DNA of 64,000 nucleotides, from contig NZ_CABVGP010000001.1 in the NCBI RefSeq assembly GCF_902497555.1, positions 3,948,501 to 4,012,500 of the forward strand, in the 5' to 3' direction. The translations under genes and the position numbers were made by a program. Below the pieces are notes generated by a model that searched no databases, was not told where the DNA came from, and worked only from the letters and a program-made list of their open reading frames with translations. This DNA comes from Amycolatopsis camponoti (GTDB taxonomy: Bacteria; Actinomycetota; Actinomycetes; Mycobacteriales; Pseudonocardiaceae). Shown piece by piece: positions 1 through 9,400 of this stretch. Numbering within the stretch: position 1 is the stretch's first letter; every line of letters begins with the position of its first letter.

Positions 1-526
1 AGAGCGTGGTGTCGATGCCGTTGTGGATCACGTGGACCCGCTCGGGCGGCACCGCCGGGTAGGCCGCGAGGACGTCGCGGCGCATGCCGCCGCTGACCGC
101 GATGATCGCGTCCGCGGACTCGTAGGCCTCACGCTCGATCCACGACGAGACGCGGTAGCCGCCGCCGAGCTGCTCGGCCTTCCACGGCCGCAGCGGCTCC
201 AGCGAGTGCGCGGTGACCACGTGCGGAATGCCGTGCGTCAGCTTCGCCAGGTGCCCCGCCAGGTTCGCGTACCAGGTGTGGCTGTGCGCGAGGTCGTGGT
301 CTTCGAGGGCGTTCGCCATCGAGACGGCGATGTCCATGGTCGTGAACGCGGGCTGGCGGTACCCGTGCGGATCGGTGTGGCCGGTGGCGTCCGGGCGGTC
401 CGCGCCCCAGCAGTGGACGTCGAGATCGACCAGCGACCGCAACTCCCGGGCGAGGAACTCCACGTGAACCCCGGCGCCGCCGTAGACCTCCGGCGGGTAT
501 TCCCGGGTGAGCAGGCCGACCTTCAT
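1..526 (-). CDS. glgM: Glycogen synthase / maltose-1-phosphate synthase, GlgM type (N-terminal part)
   Basis: The reading frame opens at an ATG at 526 (AGGG seven bases upstream) and runs off the left window edge, giving the first 175 residues. The start MKVGLLTREYPPEVYGGAGVH is the classic GT4/GT5 glycogen-synthase N-terminus with the GGAGVH nucleotide-sugar loop. Further on come AHSHTWYANLAG, VVTAHSLEPLRPWK and the IIAVSGGMRRDV segment that ends the N-terminal Rossmann lobe. This matches mycobacterial GlgM, which makes maltose-1-phosphate from ADP-glucose for alpha-glucan synthesis in the cytoplasm. The ADP-sugar lobe and catalytic C-terminal Glu lie outside the window. The partner glgC is not visible. 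Family assignment is firm; the exact product (glycogen versus maltose-1-phosphate) is known only for relatives. Confidence 0.9.
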   Translation of the reverse strand, partial: MKVGLLTREYPPEVYGGAGVHVEFLARELRSLVDLDVHCWGADRPDATGHTDPHGYRQPAFTTMDIAVSMANALEDHDLAHSHTWYANLAGHLAKLTHGIPHVVTAHSLEPLRPWKAEQLGGGYRVSSWIEREAYESADAIIAVSGGMRRDVLAAYPAVPPERVHVIHNGIDTTL

Positions 527-619
527 GCCGAAACCCTATGGCCTCCCCGGCCTGTGGCGCAGTCTGGCGTCCAGGGGAATCTTCGGAGTTTTCGGTCACT
601 GCTCAGATGAGCGCGGAGA

Positions 620-2155
620 TCACGGCTCTCGGGTGAGGGTGAAGTGGCCGACGCCCTTCGCCGCGGACCGGACCTGCCAGCTGTCCGGTCCGGTCGCCGG
701 GCCCTGGGCGTACTGCAGCCGGTAGTCCGGCTTGCGCGGCGTGACCGAGGTGTCCAGCCAGTGGTAGTTGACCCGCAGCGCGAGGCTCATCAGCGGGTTC
801 GCCGTCGCGATCCGCTTCCCGACGAGCTCGACCGCGTGGCCGCGGTCGGAGAACTCGTCGATGATGGCGCACTCGCAGAAGTAGGCGAGCGTGCCGATCT
901 CGCCGGGACTGGCGACCGCGGCCCCGGCGAGCCGGGGGCCGAGCTCGGTCCCGACACGGGCGTAGTCGGTGGAGCTGGCCCAGTTGCCGAAGATCACCGG
1001 CGACTTCCACGGCAGGCCCTGCGCGGCGTCGACCGCGGCGCCGGCCAGCACCAGCAGGCCGGTGAGACCCAGCGCGATGGCCGGGGGCGTGCCGCGCAAC
1101 GCCGGGCGTTCGCGGGCCTGCGTCGACCAGGCGCCGAACGCGGCGACGGCGAACGCGCTCGCCGCGGTCACCGGGGCGACGTAGTACCAGTGGAACGGCC
1201 CGACCCCGAGGAACGAATACGCGACGTAGTAGAGGATCCCGCCGCCGGCCAGTGCGGCGAGGGGGCCGAGCGCGGGGAACTCCGGCCACCGGACCCCGAA
1301 CCGTGCGGCCGCCCACCCGGCCAGCGCGACCACGCCGAGCAGGGCCGGGACGAACGACACGAGCACGGTGACCGGCCAGCCGACGTAGTACATCACCGGC
1401 CCGGTGCTGTAGGTCCACGGCGCGAACAGCCCGGCCTGCGTCTGCTTGATCACCAGCGTGTCCGGCACGAACGACCCGAAGGCGACCCAGCTGACGACGA
1501 ACCACGGCGCGGCCGTCAGCACCGCCCAGCCGGTGACGGGCAGCAGCCGGCGGCGGATCGCGGGCGCGCTCACCGCGATCAGCACCACGAACACCACGAG
1601 GTCGAGCCGGGTGAGGACGGCGAGCCCGCCGGTCACGCCGAACAGCAGGGGACGGCCTTCGAGCGCGAAGACCGTGAGCACCAGCAGCACCGCCGGGATC
1701 AGCAGGACTTCCAACCCGATCGCGGACAGCACGAACGGGTTGAGCAGCACCAGCGTGACGCCGAGGACGCCGGCGGCGGGCGGCAGCGCGAGGGTGCGGC
1801 CGATGCGCTGCCACGCCCAGCCGAGCGTGCCGCCGCACAGGACCGTGAGGATCCCGAGCGCGATCACCGGGTGCGGGTCGCCGGCGATCCGCGTGAGCAG
1901 GGTGAGCGCGGCGAGCAGCAGGACGTTCAGCGGGGACGTCGCGGAGTTCGCGGGCGAGCCCGGGATCAGGCCCCACTCGCCGTGCACGGCGAGGTTCTTC
2001 GCGTAGGCGAGGGTGATGTAGCCGTCGTCGGTCAGGCTGCCGCGCACCACGAGGAAGACGACGGCGCCCAGCACCGCCCCGAAGACCGGCAGCCACCGGC
2101 CGGGCGCGTTCCCTTGTTCCGCGGTCGTGCGTTCCGCGTCCGTTTCCGCAAGCAC
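620..2155 (-). CDS. Multi-pass membrane glycosyltransferase-like protein (GT-C type)
   Basis: 511 residues from a GTG at 2155 preceded by AGGTGG. After a short polar N-terminus a membrane helix (WLPVFGAVLGAVVFLVV) leads into SLTDDGYITLAYAKNLA. This acidic pair followed by YITL-YA-NLA is typical of the first loop of GT-C polyprenyl-phosphate-sugar glycosyltransferases, including the AftB/GT39-like group. About ten further hydrophobic helices follow, then a hydrophilic extracytoplasmic C-terminus with two Cys (YFCECAIIDEF). Such enzymes use decaprenyl-phospho-sugars at the outer membrane face to build cell-wall glycans or mannosylate proteins. The sugar and acceptor cannot be read from the sequence. 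It lies 93 bp upstream of glgM on the same strand and may be co-transcribed. Confidence 0.7.
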   Translation of the reverse strand: MLAETDAERTTAEQGNAPGRWLPVFGAVLGAVVFLVVRGSLTDDGYITLAYAKNLAVHGEWGLIPGSPANSATSPLNVLLLAALTLLTRIAGDPHPVIALGILTVLCGGTLGWAWQRIGRTLALPPAAGVLGVTLVLLNPFVLSAIGLEVLLIPAVLLVLTVFALEGRPLLFGVTGGLAVLTRLDLVVFVVLIAVSAPAIRRRLLPVTGWAVLTAAPWFVVSWVAFGSFVPDTLVIKQTQAGLFAPWTYSTGPVMYYVGWPVTVLVSFVPALLGVVALAGWAAARFGVRWPEFPALGPLAALAGGGILYYVAYSFLGVGPFHWYYVAPVTAASAFAVAAFGAWSTQARERPALRGTPPAIALGLTGLLVLAGAAVDAAQGLPWKSPVIFGNWASSTDYARVGTELGPRLAGAAVASPGEIGTLAYFCECAIIDEFSDRGHAVELVGKRIATANPLMSLALRVNYHWLDTSVTPRKPDYRLQYAQGPATGPDSWQVRSAAKGVGHFTLTREP

Positions 2156-2310
2156 CTGCCCACCTCGCGGAACGACCGCCCGCTGTCCGACTGCTATGGC
2201 CCGGCACCGTAACGACGGCGTATTACCGGGGTGCTACACCCGGATCACGTCCGCCGGCCCCGCCAGGGTTCACCCGATGGTGGCACGGCCCGGCAGGGCC
2301 CGCAGCGTGG

Positions 2311-2321
2311 TCCACTGTGGA
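2311..2321. repeat. 11-bp palindrome TCCACTGTGGA
   Basis: One of six perfect copies in the window (also 3920, 7306, 31925, 35952, 42367). This copy is intergenic, just past the stop of the LPXTG gene. In the 2156-2329 interval I also see a weak hairpin (CCGGGGTG/CACCCGG near 2237-2255) that might end transcription of the LPXTG gene. Confidence 0.6.
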
Positions 2322-2329
2322 CGGGGTGG

Positions 2330-3907
2330 TCAGGGCGCCTTCCGGCGGGTGGTGACCAGGACGAGCGCGATGCCGCCGGTCAGGAGCAGGGCTCCGAGGC
2401 CGAGGATCGGGCCGAGGTCGATCCCGGTGTCCGGCAGGCGGCCGCTGCCGCCGCCGGGGGTGGTGGGTGCGGGGGCCGGGGTGGCCGCTGTCGTCGAGGA
2501 TGCCGAGGTCGTGGTGGAGGTGGCCGGGCCGCTCGTGGCGGTGGTGGTGCCGGTCGACGGCTTGGTCGTGGTGGTCGACGTCGACGGCTCGGTCGTGGTC
2601 GGCGATGTGGTCGAGGTGGTCGGCTCGGACGTGGTCGTCGTGGTCGTGGCCGACGGCTCGGTGGTGGTCGGGGTCGTGGTCGACGGCTCGCTCGTGGTCG
2701 CTGTCGTCGACGGCTCGGATGTGGTGGTGGCCGGCTCGGAGGTGGTCGGCGATGCCGTGGTCGTCGTCGGCCCGGCTGTGGTCGTCGTGGTCGAGGTGCT
2801 GGTGGTCGGCGCCGTGGTGCTCGTTCCGGTGGTGGTCGTCGGGGCTGTCGTGGTCGGTTCGGGCTCGTCCCGGCACGAGGGCAGGTCGCCGACGAACGGG
2901 TACGCGTGGAACTCCTGCCCGCTGCCCTGGCCGGCGCTCGAGCCGTGGACGAGGTCGCCCGCCGTGAAGAAGCGGCCGTTCGTCCCCGGCAGCGTCACGG
3001 TGGTCGTCCCCGCCGGGTTGCCCACGAGCACGCTGCCCTGGAACATGCCGCTGCCGGTGAGGCCGACCGTGGCCGCGGCCGGGAAGTTCCACAGCAGGCG
3101 GGGGCGCAGCGCGTTGAGCGGGTCGCTGTCCTCGACGCCGCCGCTGTAGGTGTTGATCGTCCGGGCCCGGCCGGTGAGGTTGACCAGCACCGTCGCCCCG
3201 GCGGGGATGCCGGCGAACGCGATGCCCTGCGTGCCGCCGCCCGGCCCGGCGATGTCCTGGTCGATCGTGAAGACCTGAAGCTTCGCCTTGCCGTCGCCGG
3301 TGAAGAGCGTCTGATAGCCCTGGTTCACCGCGGTCCCGGTGGTCGTGGCCCGGGCGTAGCACCTGCTCGCGGCGTTGAGCCGTCCCCGCAGCCCCGCGTA
3401 CGGCTGCATCGCGTCGGTGTCGTGCACGAGCTTCCCGATCACGGTGCCGGTGACCGTCTTGGCGTGGCGGACGACGCCGCCGGCCGAGTCGCCCACGGCG
3501 TCGAGCCGTTGCTGGTCGGCGACCGTCAGGTCCCCGCCGACGGTCAGGTAGTCGGCACCGTCCGGCGGCGGCACGCGGGAGCCGACCCCGGCGACGCCGA
3601 CGTTGTAGATCGACGACCCGGACGTCTTCCGCAGCGTGAAGTCACCCCCGACGACCACCCGGCCCTCCGCCTCGGCGGCGCTGCCGGTGACGCGCATGCT
3701 GCCGCCGACGTAGAGGTTGACACCGTTGTCGCGCCCGGCGAAGGGGTGGTTGCCGACCGGCGGGTAGGGATCGGGGCACGTCCCGGGCACGCACGGTCCG
3801 AGGCCGTCGGGCAGCGGGTCGGCGTGCGCGGACCGCAGCACGGGTACCGAAAGCACCACGAGCCCGCAGGCCGCCAGCGCCGCCAGGGCGGCATGGGTCG
3901 CGCGCAC
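2330..3907 (-). CDS. Choice-of-anchor A domain surface protein with Thr-rich stalk and LPDTG sorting signal
   Basis: 525 residues. A Sec signal peptide (about 1-30, cleaved after SAHA) is followed by a choice-of-anchor A type beta domain (about 45-330; [18 protein letters not shown], repeated VGGDFT / VGGDLTV strands). A low-complexity Thr/Ser/Glu/Pro stalk of about 120 residues (TTTEPST-type repeats) follows, then LPDTG at residues 491-495, a hydrophobic helix and an RRK tail. That is a complete sortase anchor, so the mature protein should be attached to peptidoglycan with the stalk spanning the wall. The stalk makes the top strand of 2480-2860 almost pure GTGGTCG-type repeats. The ligand is unknown. 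No sortase gene is nearby. Confidence 0.88.
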   Translation of the reverse strand: MRATHAALAALAACGLVVLSVPVLRSAHADPLPDGLGPCVPGTCPDPYPPVGNHPFAGRDNGVNLYVGGSMRVTGSAAEAEGRVVVGGDFTLRKTSGSSIYNVGVAGVGSRVPPPDGADYLTVGGDLTVADQQRLDAVGDSAGGVVRHAKTVTGTVIGKLVHDTDAMQPYAGLRGRLNAASRCYARATTTGTAVNQGYQTLFTGDGKAKLQVFTIDQDIAGPGGGTQGIAFAGIPAGATVLVNLTGRARTINTYSGGVEDSDPLNALRPRLLWNFPAAATVGLTGSGMFQGSVLVGNPAGTTTVTLPGTNGRFFTAGDLVHGSSAGQGSGQEFHAYPFVGDLPSCRDEPEPTTTAPTTTTGTSTTAPTTSTSTTTTTAGPTTTTASPTTSEPATTTSEPSTTATTSEPSTTTPTTTEPSATTTTTTSEPTTSTTSPTTTEPSTSTTTTKPSTGTTTATSGPATSTTTSASSTTAATPAPAPTTPGGGSGRLPDTGIDLGPILGLGALLLTGGIALVLVTTRRKAP

Positions 3908-3919
3908 GGAACCTCCCTG

Positions 3920-3930
3920 TCCACTGTGGA
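3920..3930. repeat. 11-bp palindrome TCCACTGTGGA upstream of the LPXTG gene
   Basis: Perfect copy 13 bp upstream of the LPXTG start codon, within its leader. With the copy at 2311 the palindrome brackets the gene. The other copies lie inside coding sequence, mostly encoding Ser-Thr-Val-Asp, so a regulatory role is uncertain. Confidence 0.5.
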
Positions 3931-4066
3931 CTACCAGGGGCGGACGCTAGCGGCCGGTCGTGCCGGGCGCCCGCCGATCCACCCGATCGAGGCGGCCCGA
4001 GGCCGCCGAGGCCACCAGGGGACCGCCGTGCGGCCTCTGCCGCTTTCAGGGAGGTGTGGTCGTGGC

Positions 4067-4447
4067 TCAGGAGATGCGGACGGACGGATCCCCGGTGACC
4101 GCGGCGCGCGCTTCGGCGACGCCGGTGTACAGCGGCAGCACGCTGTCCAGGCCGAGGATGGCCAGGGGCCGGGCGACCGCGATCCGGGCCGCCGCGATGG
4201 CGTACGGAATGTCGAGCGCGACGGCCTCGCGGTAGGACTCGACCAGGACGCTGAAGACGGTCGAGTCGCAGTAGGTCGTCTCGGTGAGATCGGCGACGAC
4301 CGCGGTCGCGTCGCCGCGGAACGGGCCCAGCAGCGCGTCGCGCAGCCGGGTGGTGGTCGCCAGGTCGAGGTCGCCGGCGCAGCGGACGATCACGACCCCC
4401 GCTTCGGTCGTCGTCGCGAAGCGGGGCTGGGTGCGGTTCTCGGTCAT
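4067..4447 (-). CDS. STAS-domain anti-anti-sigma factor-like protein
   Basis: 126 residues from the ATG at 4447, which has a strong GGAGG seven bases upstream; a longer frame from 4477 lacks one. The fold reads as STAS: GVVIVRCAGDLDLATTTRLRDAL, VVADLTETTYCDSTVFSVLVESYREA. The phosphorylatable Ser/Thr sits in the TYCDSTVFS segment, corresponding to the SpoIIAA/RsbV D-S-[ST] site. Such proteins bind anti-sigma kinases in the partner-switch pathway that frees a stress sigma factor. No RsbW-type kinase or sigma factor is adjacent, so the partner is unknown. It is a stand-alone gene. Confidence 0.85.
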   Translation of the reverse strand: MTENRTQPRFATTTEAGVVIVRCAGDLDLATTTRLRDALLGPFRGDATAVVADLTETTYCDSTVFSVLVESYREAVALDIPYAIAAARIAVARPLAILGLDSVLPLYTGVAEARAAVTGDPSVRIS

Positions 4448-4949
4448 CGGGGCCCTCCTGCCCGGCGAAGTACCCACCGCACGCCGGGTTCACTCGCCCG
4501 GGTGGGGCGAATCGCTGCGGCATCCGAGGGATAACGATGCACAAGCGTTGCAGACGGGTATAGCTTGACTGTGCAGCACCCCTTCCGCCCGCGACTGGGC
4601 GGGCCGTGGCGGGTTGCCACACCCCGCGGCCGTCCGGATCCGGCTGACGCGGGCCGGATCCCCCGGCGCCGGGCGGCGCCGAAGGGGACGCGGCAGGTCG
4701 ACGCCCCGCCGCCGCGTCCCCTGTGGGCCGCCCTCCGGGCTTCGGCCGGCCCAGGATTTCCGGGTCCGGTTCCACCGCGTGGCGGCGGTGTCCCGCGGCG
4801 TCCCGGCGGAGGTCGTCCCCTCGCCGACCTCCGCCGGGCGGTCCCGGAGACCCGGCCGGCGATCTCCGCGCCGGGCGCGGCCACGGTGTCCCTGCCGGTC
4901 AGGTGGCCTCGTCGTCGCTAAGCTGCGGCGAGCGAGGCGAAGGGGAACG
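4448..4949. other. Intergenic region between divergent STAS and MerR-B12 genes
   Basis: About 500 bp with no convincing gene: open frames exist on both strands but have arginine/proline-rich, atypical composition and no ribosome site. The stretch 4525-4570 is the only AT-richer part and contains TATACC/GGGTAT-like -10 motifs on both strands, so the promoters for both flanking genes probably lie there. The remainder (4570-4940) is GC-rich and featureless to me. Confidence 0.5.
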
Positions 4950-5819
4950 GTGGAACCGAAGAACATCGAGACGGGTGCCTGGGCGCCGGGCAAGGTGGCC
5001 GCGCTGCTGGGCGTCTCGCCGGTGACCCTGCGCAGCTGGAGCGCGCGGTACGGGATCGGTCCGTCGGCCCCGGCTTCCGGACGGCACCGCCGCTACTCCG
5101 ACGCCGACGTCCGGCGGCTGCAGCACATGCAGCGGCTCGTCGCCCGGGGGATGCCGGTGCGGGAGGCCGCCGCCGTGGCCTTCGGCGACTCGTCCGCCGG
5201 CCCGCCCGAGGTGCCTCCGGCCCGCCGGGTGCGCGAGCTCGAGGACGCCGCCGACGAGCTGCGATCCGCGTCGGTCGCCGGGCTGATCGACGAAACCCTC
5301 GGCACGCTCGGCCCGGCCGCCGCCTGGACCGAAGTCCTCGCTCCGGTCCTGCGCAGCCTCGGCGACCGCTGGCAGCGCGGCGACGTCTGCTTCGGGTCGG
5401 AATGGGCGCTGACGACGGAGATCTCACTGGCGTACGAGCGGTTCAGCCGCCGCTTCCCGGCGGCCGTCCCGGGCCGGCCGGTCCTGCTGGCGTGCTGTCC
5501 CGCCGAACGGCACTCCCTGCCGATGGAGGCCCTGCGCGCGACCCTGGCCGAGGCCGGGGTGCCGGTCGCCTATCTCGGCCAGCTGGTGCCGGCCGAAACG
5601 GTCGCCGACCTGGCGGCGCGCCTCGACCCGGTGCTGGTGCTGCTGTGGTCCCTGGCGGCCCCGACGGCCGACGACCTGCTCGCCGCCCGCGTGCGCGACC
5701 TCGGCCGCGTCGTGGGCATGGCGGGGCCGGGCTGGGAGCACCTGGGCGACCGCGGCTTCGCCAGGGTCGACGACCTGGCCTCGGCGGTCGAGCTGGCCGT
5801 GGCGCACGCGGAGGCGTAG
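4950..5819 (+). CDS. MerR-type regulator with cobalamin-binding-like C-terminal domains
   Basis: 289 residues from GTG 4950, four bases after AGGGGA. The N-terminus (about 10-80) is a MerR winged helix: GKVAALLGVSPVTLRSWSARYGIGPS and GRHRRYSDADVRRLQHMQRL. A helical linker, a four-helix bundle (about 110-190) and a Rossmann B12-binding-like domain (about 190-285) follow, as in the light sensor CarH/LitR. In those proteins adenosylcobalamin binding blocks DNA binding or assembly changes in light. Two deviations are visible. The helix-bundle Glu-His pair reads Glu-Trp here (GSEWALTTE). The axial-ligand motif reads AERHSLPM, so the His is kept but the following Gly is replaced by Pro. It may bind a different cobalamin or none. 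A photolyase/DICT module lies 19 kb away. Confidence 0.87.
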   Translation: MEPKNIETGAWAPGKVAALLGVSPVTLRSWSARYGIGPSAPASGRHRRYSDADVRRLQHMQRLVARGMPVREAAAVAFGDSSAGPPEVPPARRVRELEDAADELRSASVAGLIDETLGTLGPAAAWTEVLAPVLRSLGDRWQRGDVCFGSEWALTTEISLAYERFSRRFPAAVPGRPVLLACCPAERHSLPMEALRATLAEAGVPVAYLGQLVPAETVADLAARLDPVLVLLWSLAAPTADDLLAARVRDLGRVVGMAGPGWEHLGDRGFARVDDLASAVELAVAHAEA

Positions 5820-5827
5820 TTCCGGCT

Positions 5828-6262
5828 TCACGCCAGCCCGTCGAGGACCCGCGTCAGCTCCGGCGCCACCGCGTCCCCGAGCCGTTCGAACTCGCGCTTC
5901 AGCAGCGGGCTCGCGAGCTTCGCCCAGCCGTGGAACACGATCGTCGCGCGGTAGCGGACCGTCGTCCCGTCCGGGCCCGCGGAGAGGCCGAAGTCGTCGG
6001 TCGAGGTCGCCGTCTTGTTCCGGCCCACGAATGTCACGCGGCCGGCGTCGCGCCGCGTCAGGTGGTAGTCCAGCTCCGTCCGGCGGCCGCGGAACTCCGA
6101 CACGTTGTGCCACTCGGCGCCGACGGTGATCGGACCCGCGTCCGTGCGGGTGCACGTCACCGTGCCCGGGTCCCAGTCCTCCGTGTGCGCGAAGTCCGCG
6201 AGGTACTCCGCGACGCGCGCGACCGGCGCGCGCACGGTGACGGTGCGTTCGACCTGGACCAT
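5828..6262 (-). CDS. SRPBCC (polyketide cyclase/dehydrase-like) family protein
   Basis: 144 residues from the ATG at 6262, which has AGGAGG at ideal spacing; an upstream frame start is poorer. MVQVERTVTVRAPVARVAEYLADFAHTEDWDP is the beta-hairpin and helical entrance of the START/SRPBCC hydrophobic-cavity fold. The DFGLS and YRATIVFHGWAKLASPLLKREFERLGD strands and long C-terminal helix complete it. Members bind hydrophobic ligands or act as cyclases; the ligand cannot be deduced. It converges tail-to-tail on the MerR gene with only 8 bp between stops. A second unrelated SRPBCC protein lies at 22094. Confidence 0.82.
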   Translation of the reverse strand: MVQVERTVTVRAPVARVAEYLADFAHTEDWDPGTVTCTRTDAGPITVGAEWHNVSEFRGRRTELDYHLTRRDAGRVTFVGRNKTATSTDDFGLSAGPDGTTVRYRATIVFHGWAKLASPLLKREFERLGDAVAPELTRVLDGLA

Positions 6263-6343
6263 CGGACCTCCTGGATCGGTTCGTTGCGCAGCCGTTGCAA
6301 CCGTAACGGGCACCGCTCAGCGGGGCACGCCGAAGGCTCCGGA

Positions 6344-6434
6344 GACAACGATGTCAAGTATTCGGAATTCTTGTCTGCCTTGTCTTCTTGACGCTTCCGG
6401 CGCGCGCGGCGGAAGCTTCCTGGCAACGTTGTCA
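6344..6434 (+). promoter_or_regulatory. Two operator-like palindromes upstream of the GH2 gene (LacI-type)
   Basis: TGGCAACGTTGTCA at 6421-6434 has the TGnnAACGTTnnCA pattern of LacI-family operators, with the central CG dyad. A related near-palindrome GACAACGATGTC lies at 6344-6355. Between them is a 7-bp inverted repeat (6393-6399/6410-6416). Position and symmetry suggest sugar-responsive repression of the GH2 gene. No LacI gene is in the window. Confidence 0.5.
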
Positions 6435-6492
6435 TCCCTCTTCACGGCGCCACCCCGCCAGGTCCGGCCGCCGCTTTCAGATCGGAGTTCGC

Positions 6493-9400
6493 ATGGCGGA
6501 GGAGTACGGCATCACCGCGGATGTCGAGCCCGCGGAGGTGGCCGCCGTTTCGCGGCGCCACCTCCTGACCGCCGGGACCGGGCTGCTGGCCGGGTTCGGT
6601 CTCGCGGCCGTCCTGCCCGGGGTCGCGTCCGCGTCGCCCGTGGCCGCCGACGGCCGGGCGCCGACGACCGACCTGGCCCTGTTCCGGCCGGTGCAGGTGT
6701 CCTCGACCGACTACGCCGCCACCCCGGGGGAGTTCGCGGTCGACGGCCTCGCCCAGGTCGGCGTCAGGGGCTCCGGCTGGCGCGCCACCCCGGGCGACGG
6801 CCAGTGGATCGTCGTCGACCTGCAGGGGCAGTGCCGGATCGACTCGGTCGTGCTGACCTTCGAGGCCCGGCCCGGTGACCCGGCTTTCGACGGCACCGCT
6901 TCCCGCAGCCACACCAGCGGCTTCGAGATCCAGTCCAGCTACGCGACGGCGTTCGACCTCGACGTCTCGGGCGACGGCCGGGCCTGGCGCACCGTCCACC
7001 ACACCGACGCCGGCACCGGTGGCGTCGTCACGATCCCGCTCACCGCCGTCACCGCGCGCTGGGTCCGCTTCACCGCGTCGAGCCGCTCGACGACCAACCC
7101 CCTGGGCCTCAACGGCTTCCAGGTGTTCGGCGCCGGCCCGCAGAACCGGCCGGCGGTGCACGGCTGGACCAGTTTCCCGGTCCGCCCGCACGACGACCCG
7201 CCCGCGCTCTCCGTCGCGGCCGACGGCACCGTGCCGCTCGAGTCCGGCTGGGTCCTCACGATGGACGACTGGGCGCCGGCCGGCGACGGCACGGCACTGT
7301 CCGGGTCCACTGTGGACACCCGGGGCTGGCTCCCGGCGACCGTTCCCGGCACGGTCCTGGCGTCGCTGGTCGAACAGGGTCAATTGCCCGACCCGGTCTC
7401 CGGCATGAACCAGCTCCACGTCCCGGAAGCGCTGTCGCGCCACGCCTGGTGGTACCGCCGCCGCTTCTCACTCCCGCGCGGCCTCGACACCTCGGCGGGC
7501 CGGCACGTCTGGCTCGAATTCGACGGCGTCAACCACGAAGCGCAGATCTGGCTCAACGGCGCCGAAATCGGTACCCAGAGCCACCCGTTCGGCCGCGGCG
7601 CCTACGACGTCACGGCCGCCCTGCGCCGCACCGGCGACCAGACCCTCGCGGTGAAGATCTCGCCGATGCCGCGGCCCGGCAGCCCCAGCGACAAGGGCCC
7701 GAACGGCAGCTCCTGGGTCGACGCCGGCAGCACGATGTTCGACAACTCGCCGACCTACCTCGCGGTGTCCGGCTGGGACTGGATGCCCGCGGTGCGCGAC
7801 CGCGCGTCCGGCATCTGGGACCACGTGCGCCTGCACTCGACCGGCGCCGCCGTCCTCGGCGACGTCCGCGTCGACACGAAGGTGCCCGACGCCGCCACCG
7901 CCGTCGTGACGCTCACCGTGCCGGTGCGCAACGTCGCGCCGACGGCCCAGCGCGTCAAGGTCAGCGCGGCCTTCGGCCCGGTGAACGTGTCGGCCACGGT
8001 CACCGTCCCGGCCGGGCAGACCACCGACGTCGTGTTCCCGGCGCAGCAGGTCGAGAACCCGAAGCTGTGGTGGCCCAACGGCTACGGCGACCCGAACCTC
8101 TACGACCTCACGCTCACCGCCGCGATCGGCGCGGCGACCAGCGACCGGCGGACGTCGAAGATCGGCCTGCGCCAGATCGGCTACCAGTACGACCTGCCGA
8201 TCGTCATCGCCGACGGCCGGGCGACCCAGTCCGTCGACCTCGCGCCGCAGAATGCCCGGTTCGTCCGGATGCAGGGGCTCAAGCGCGCCACGGGCTGGGG
8301 CTTCTCGCTCTGGACGATGTCCGTGGTCGACAGCGCGAACGCGGGGACGGACCTGGCCCAGGGCAAAGCCGCGACGTCGCTGTCGGTGGCCGACGGCAAC
8401 CCGCCCGAGCGGGCCTTCGACGGCGACCCGAACACCCGCTGGACGTCGGCCTATGACGACAACCAGTGGCTGCAGGTCGACCTCGGCGCCGCGACGGCGT
8501 TCGACCGCGTCGTGCTGACCTGGGAGACCGCCTACGCGGCGACGTTCAAGATCCAGGTGTCGCAAGACGGCGAGACGTGGACCGACGCCGCGTCGGTGGA
8601 CAACAGCCCGAAGCCGCTGACCTTCCTCGTCAACGGCGTCAAGATCTTCGCCCGCGGCGGCAGCTGGGGCTGGGACGAGCTGCTGCGCCGGATGACGCCC
8701 GAGCGGACCGACGCCGTCGTCGCGATGCACCGCGACATGAACTTCACGCTGATCCGCAACTGGGTGGGCTCGTCGTACCGCCAGGAGCTGTTCGACGCCT
8801 GCGACAAGTACGGCATCCTGCTGTGGAACGAGTTCTGGGACGGCTGGTCGACCGACCCGGCCAACCACGACATCTTCCTCGCGCAGGCGAAGGACACCGT
8901 GCTGCGCTACCGCCACCACGCGTGCGCGACGGTCTGGTTCGGCTGCAACGAAGGTACGCCGCCGCCGGCCATCGACAACGCGCTGCGCGACATCGTCCAC
9001 GACAACACGGACCTGCTCTACCAGGGCAACTCGGCCGGCGGCGTGATCACCGGTGACGGGCCCTACTACTGGCAGGACCCGAAGCGGTACTTCACGGGTG
9101 AGGCGACCGGCGGCAAGTACGGGTTCTGGAGCGAGATCGGGCTGCCGACCGTGTCGGTCGTCGAGAGCATGCGCAACCTCGTCGGCGAGGACGACCCGGG
9201 CTGGCCGATCGGCGCGCCGTGGTTCCTGCACGACTGGTCCACGGGCGGCAACCAGTCGCCGCAGAGCTACCTGGCGGCCATCGACGCGCGGCTCGCGCCG
9301 TCGACGAGCCTGGCGGAGTTCTGCCGCAAGGCGCAGTTCGTCAACTACGAGAGCATGCGCGCGATCTTCGAGGCCTGGAACACGCGGCTGTGGGCCGACG

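Noticed and set aside
2231..4534. 767-codon plus-strand frame opposite the LPXTG gene
   Set aside because: Gly/Arg repeats arising from the Thr-rich stalk on the other strand.
4448..4884. 146-codon minus-strand frame in the STAS-MerR gap
   Set aside because: Arg/Gly/Pro-rich, no ribosome site, no recognisable fold.
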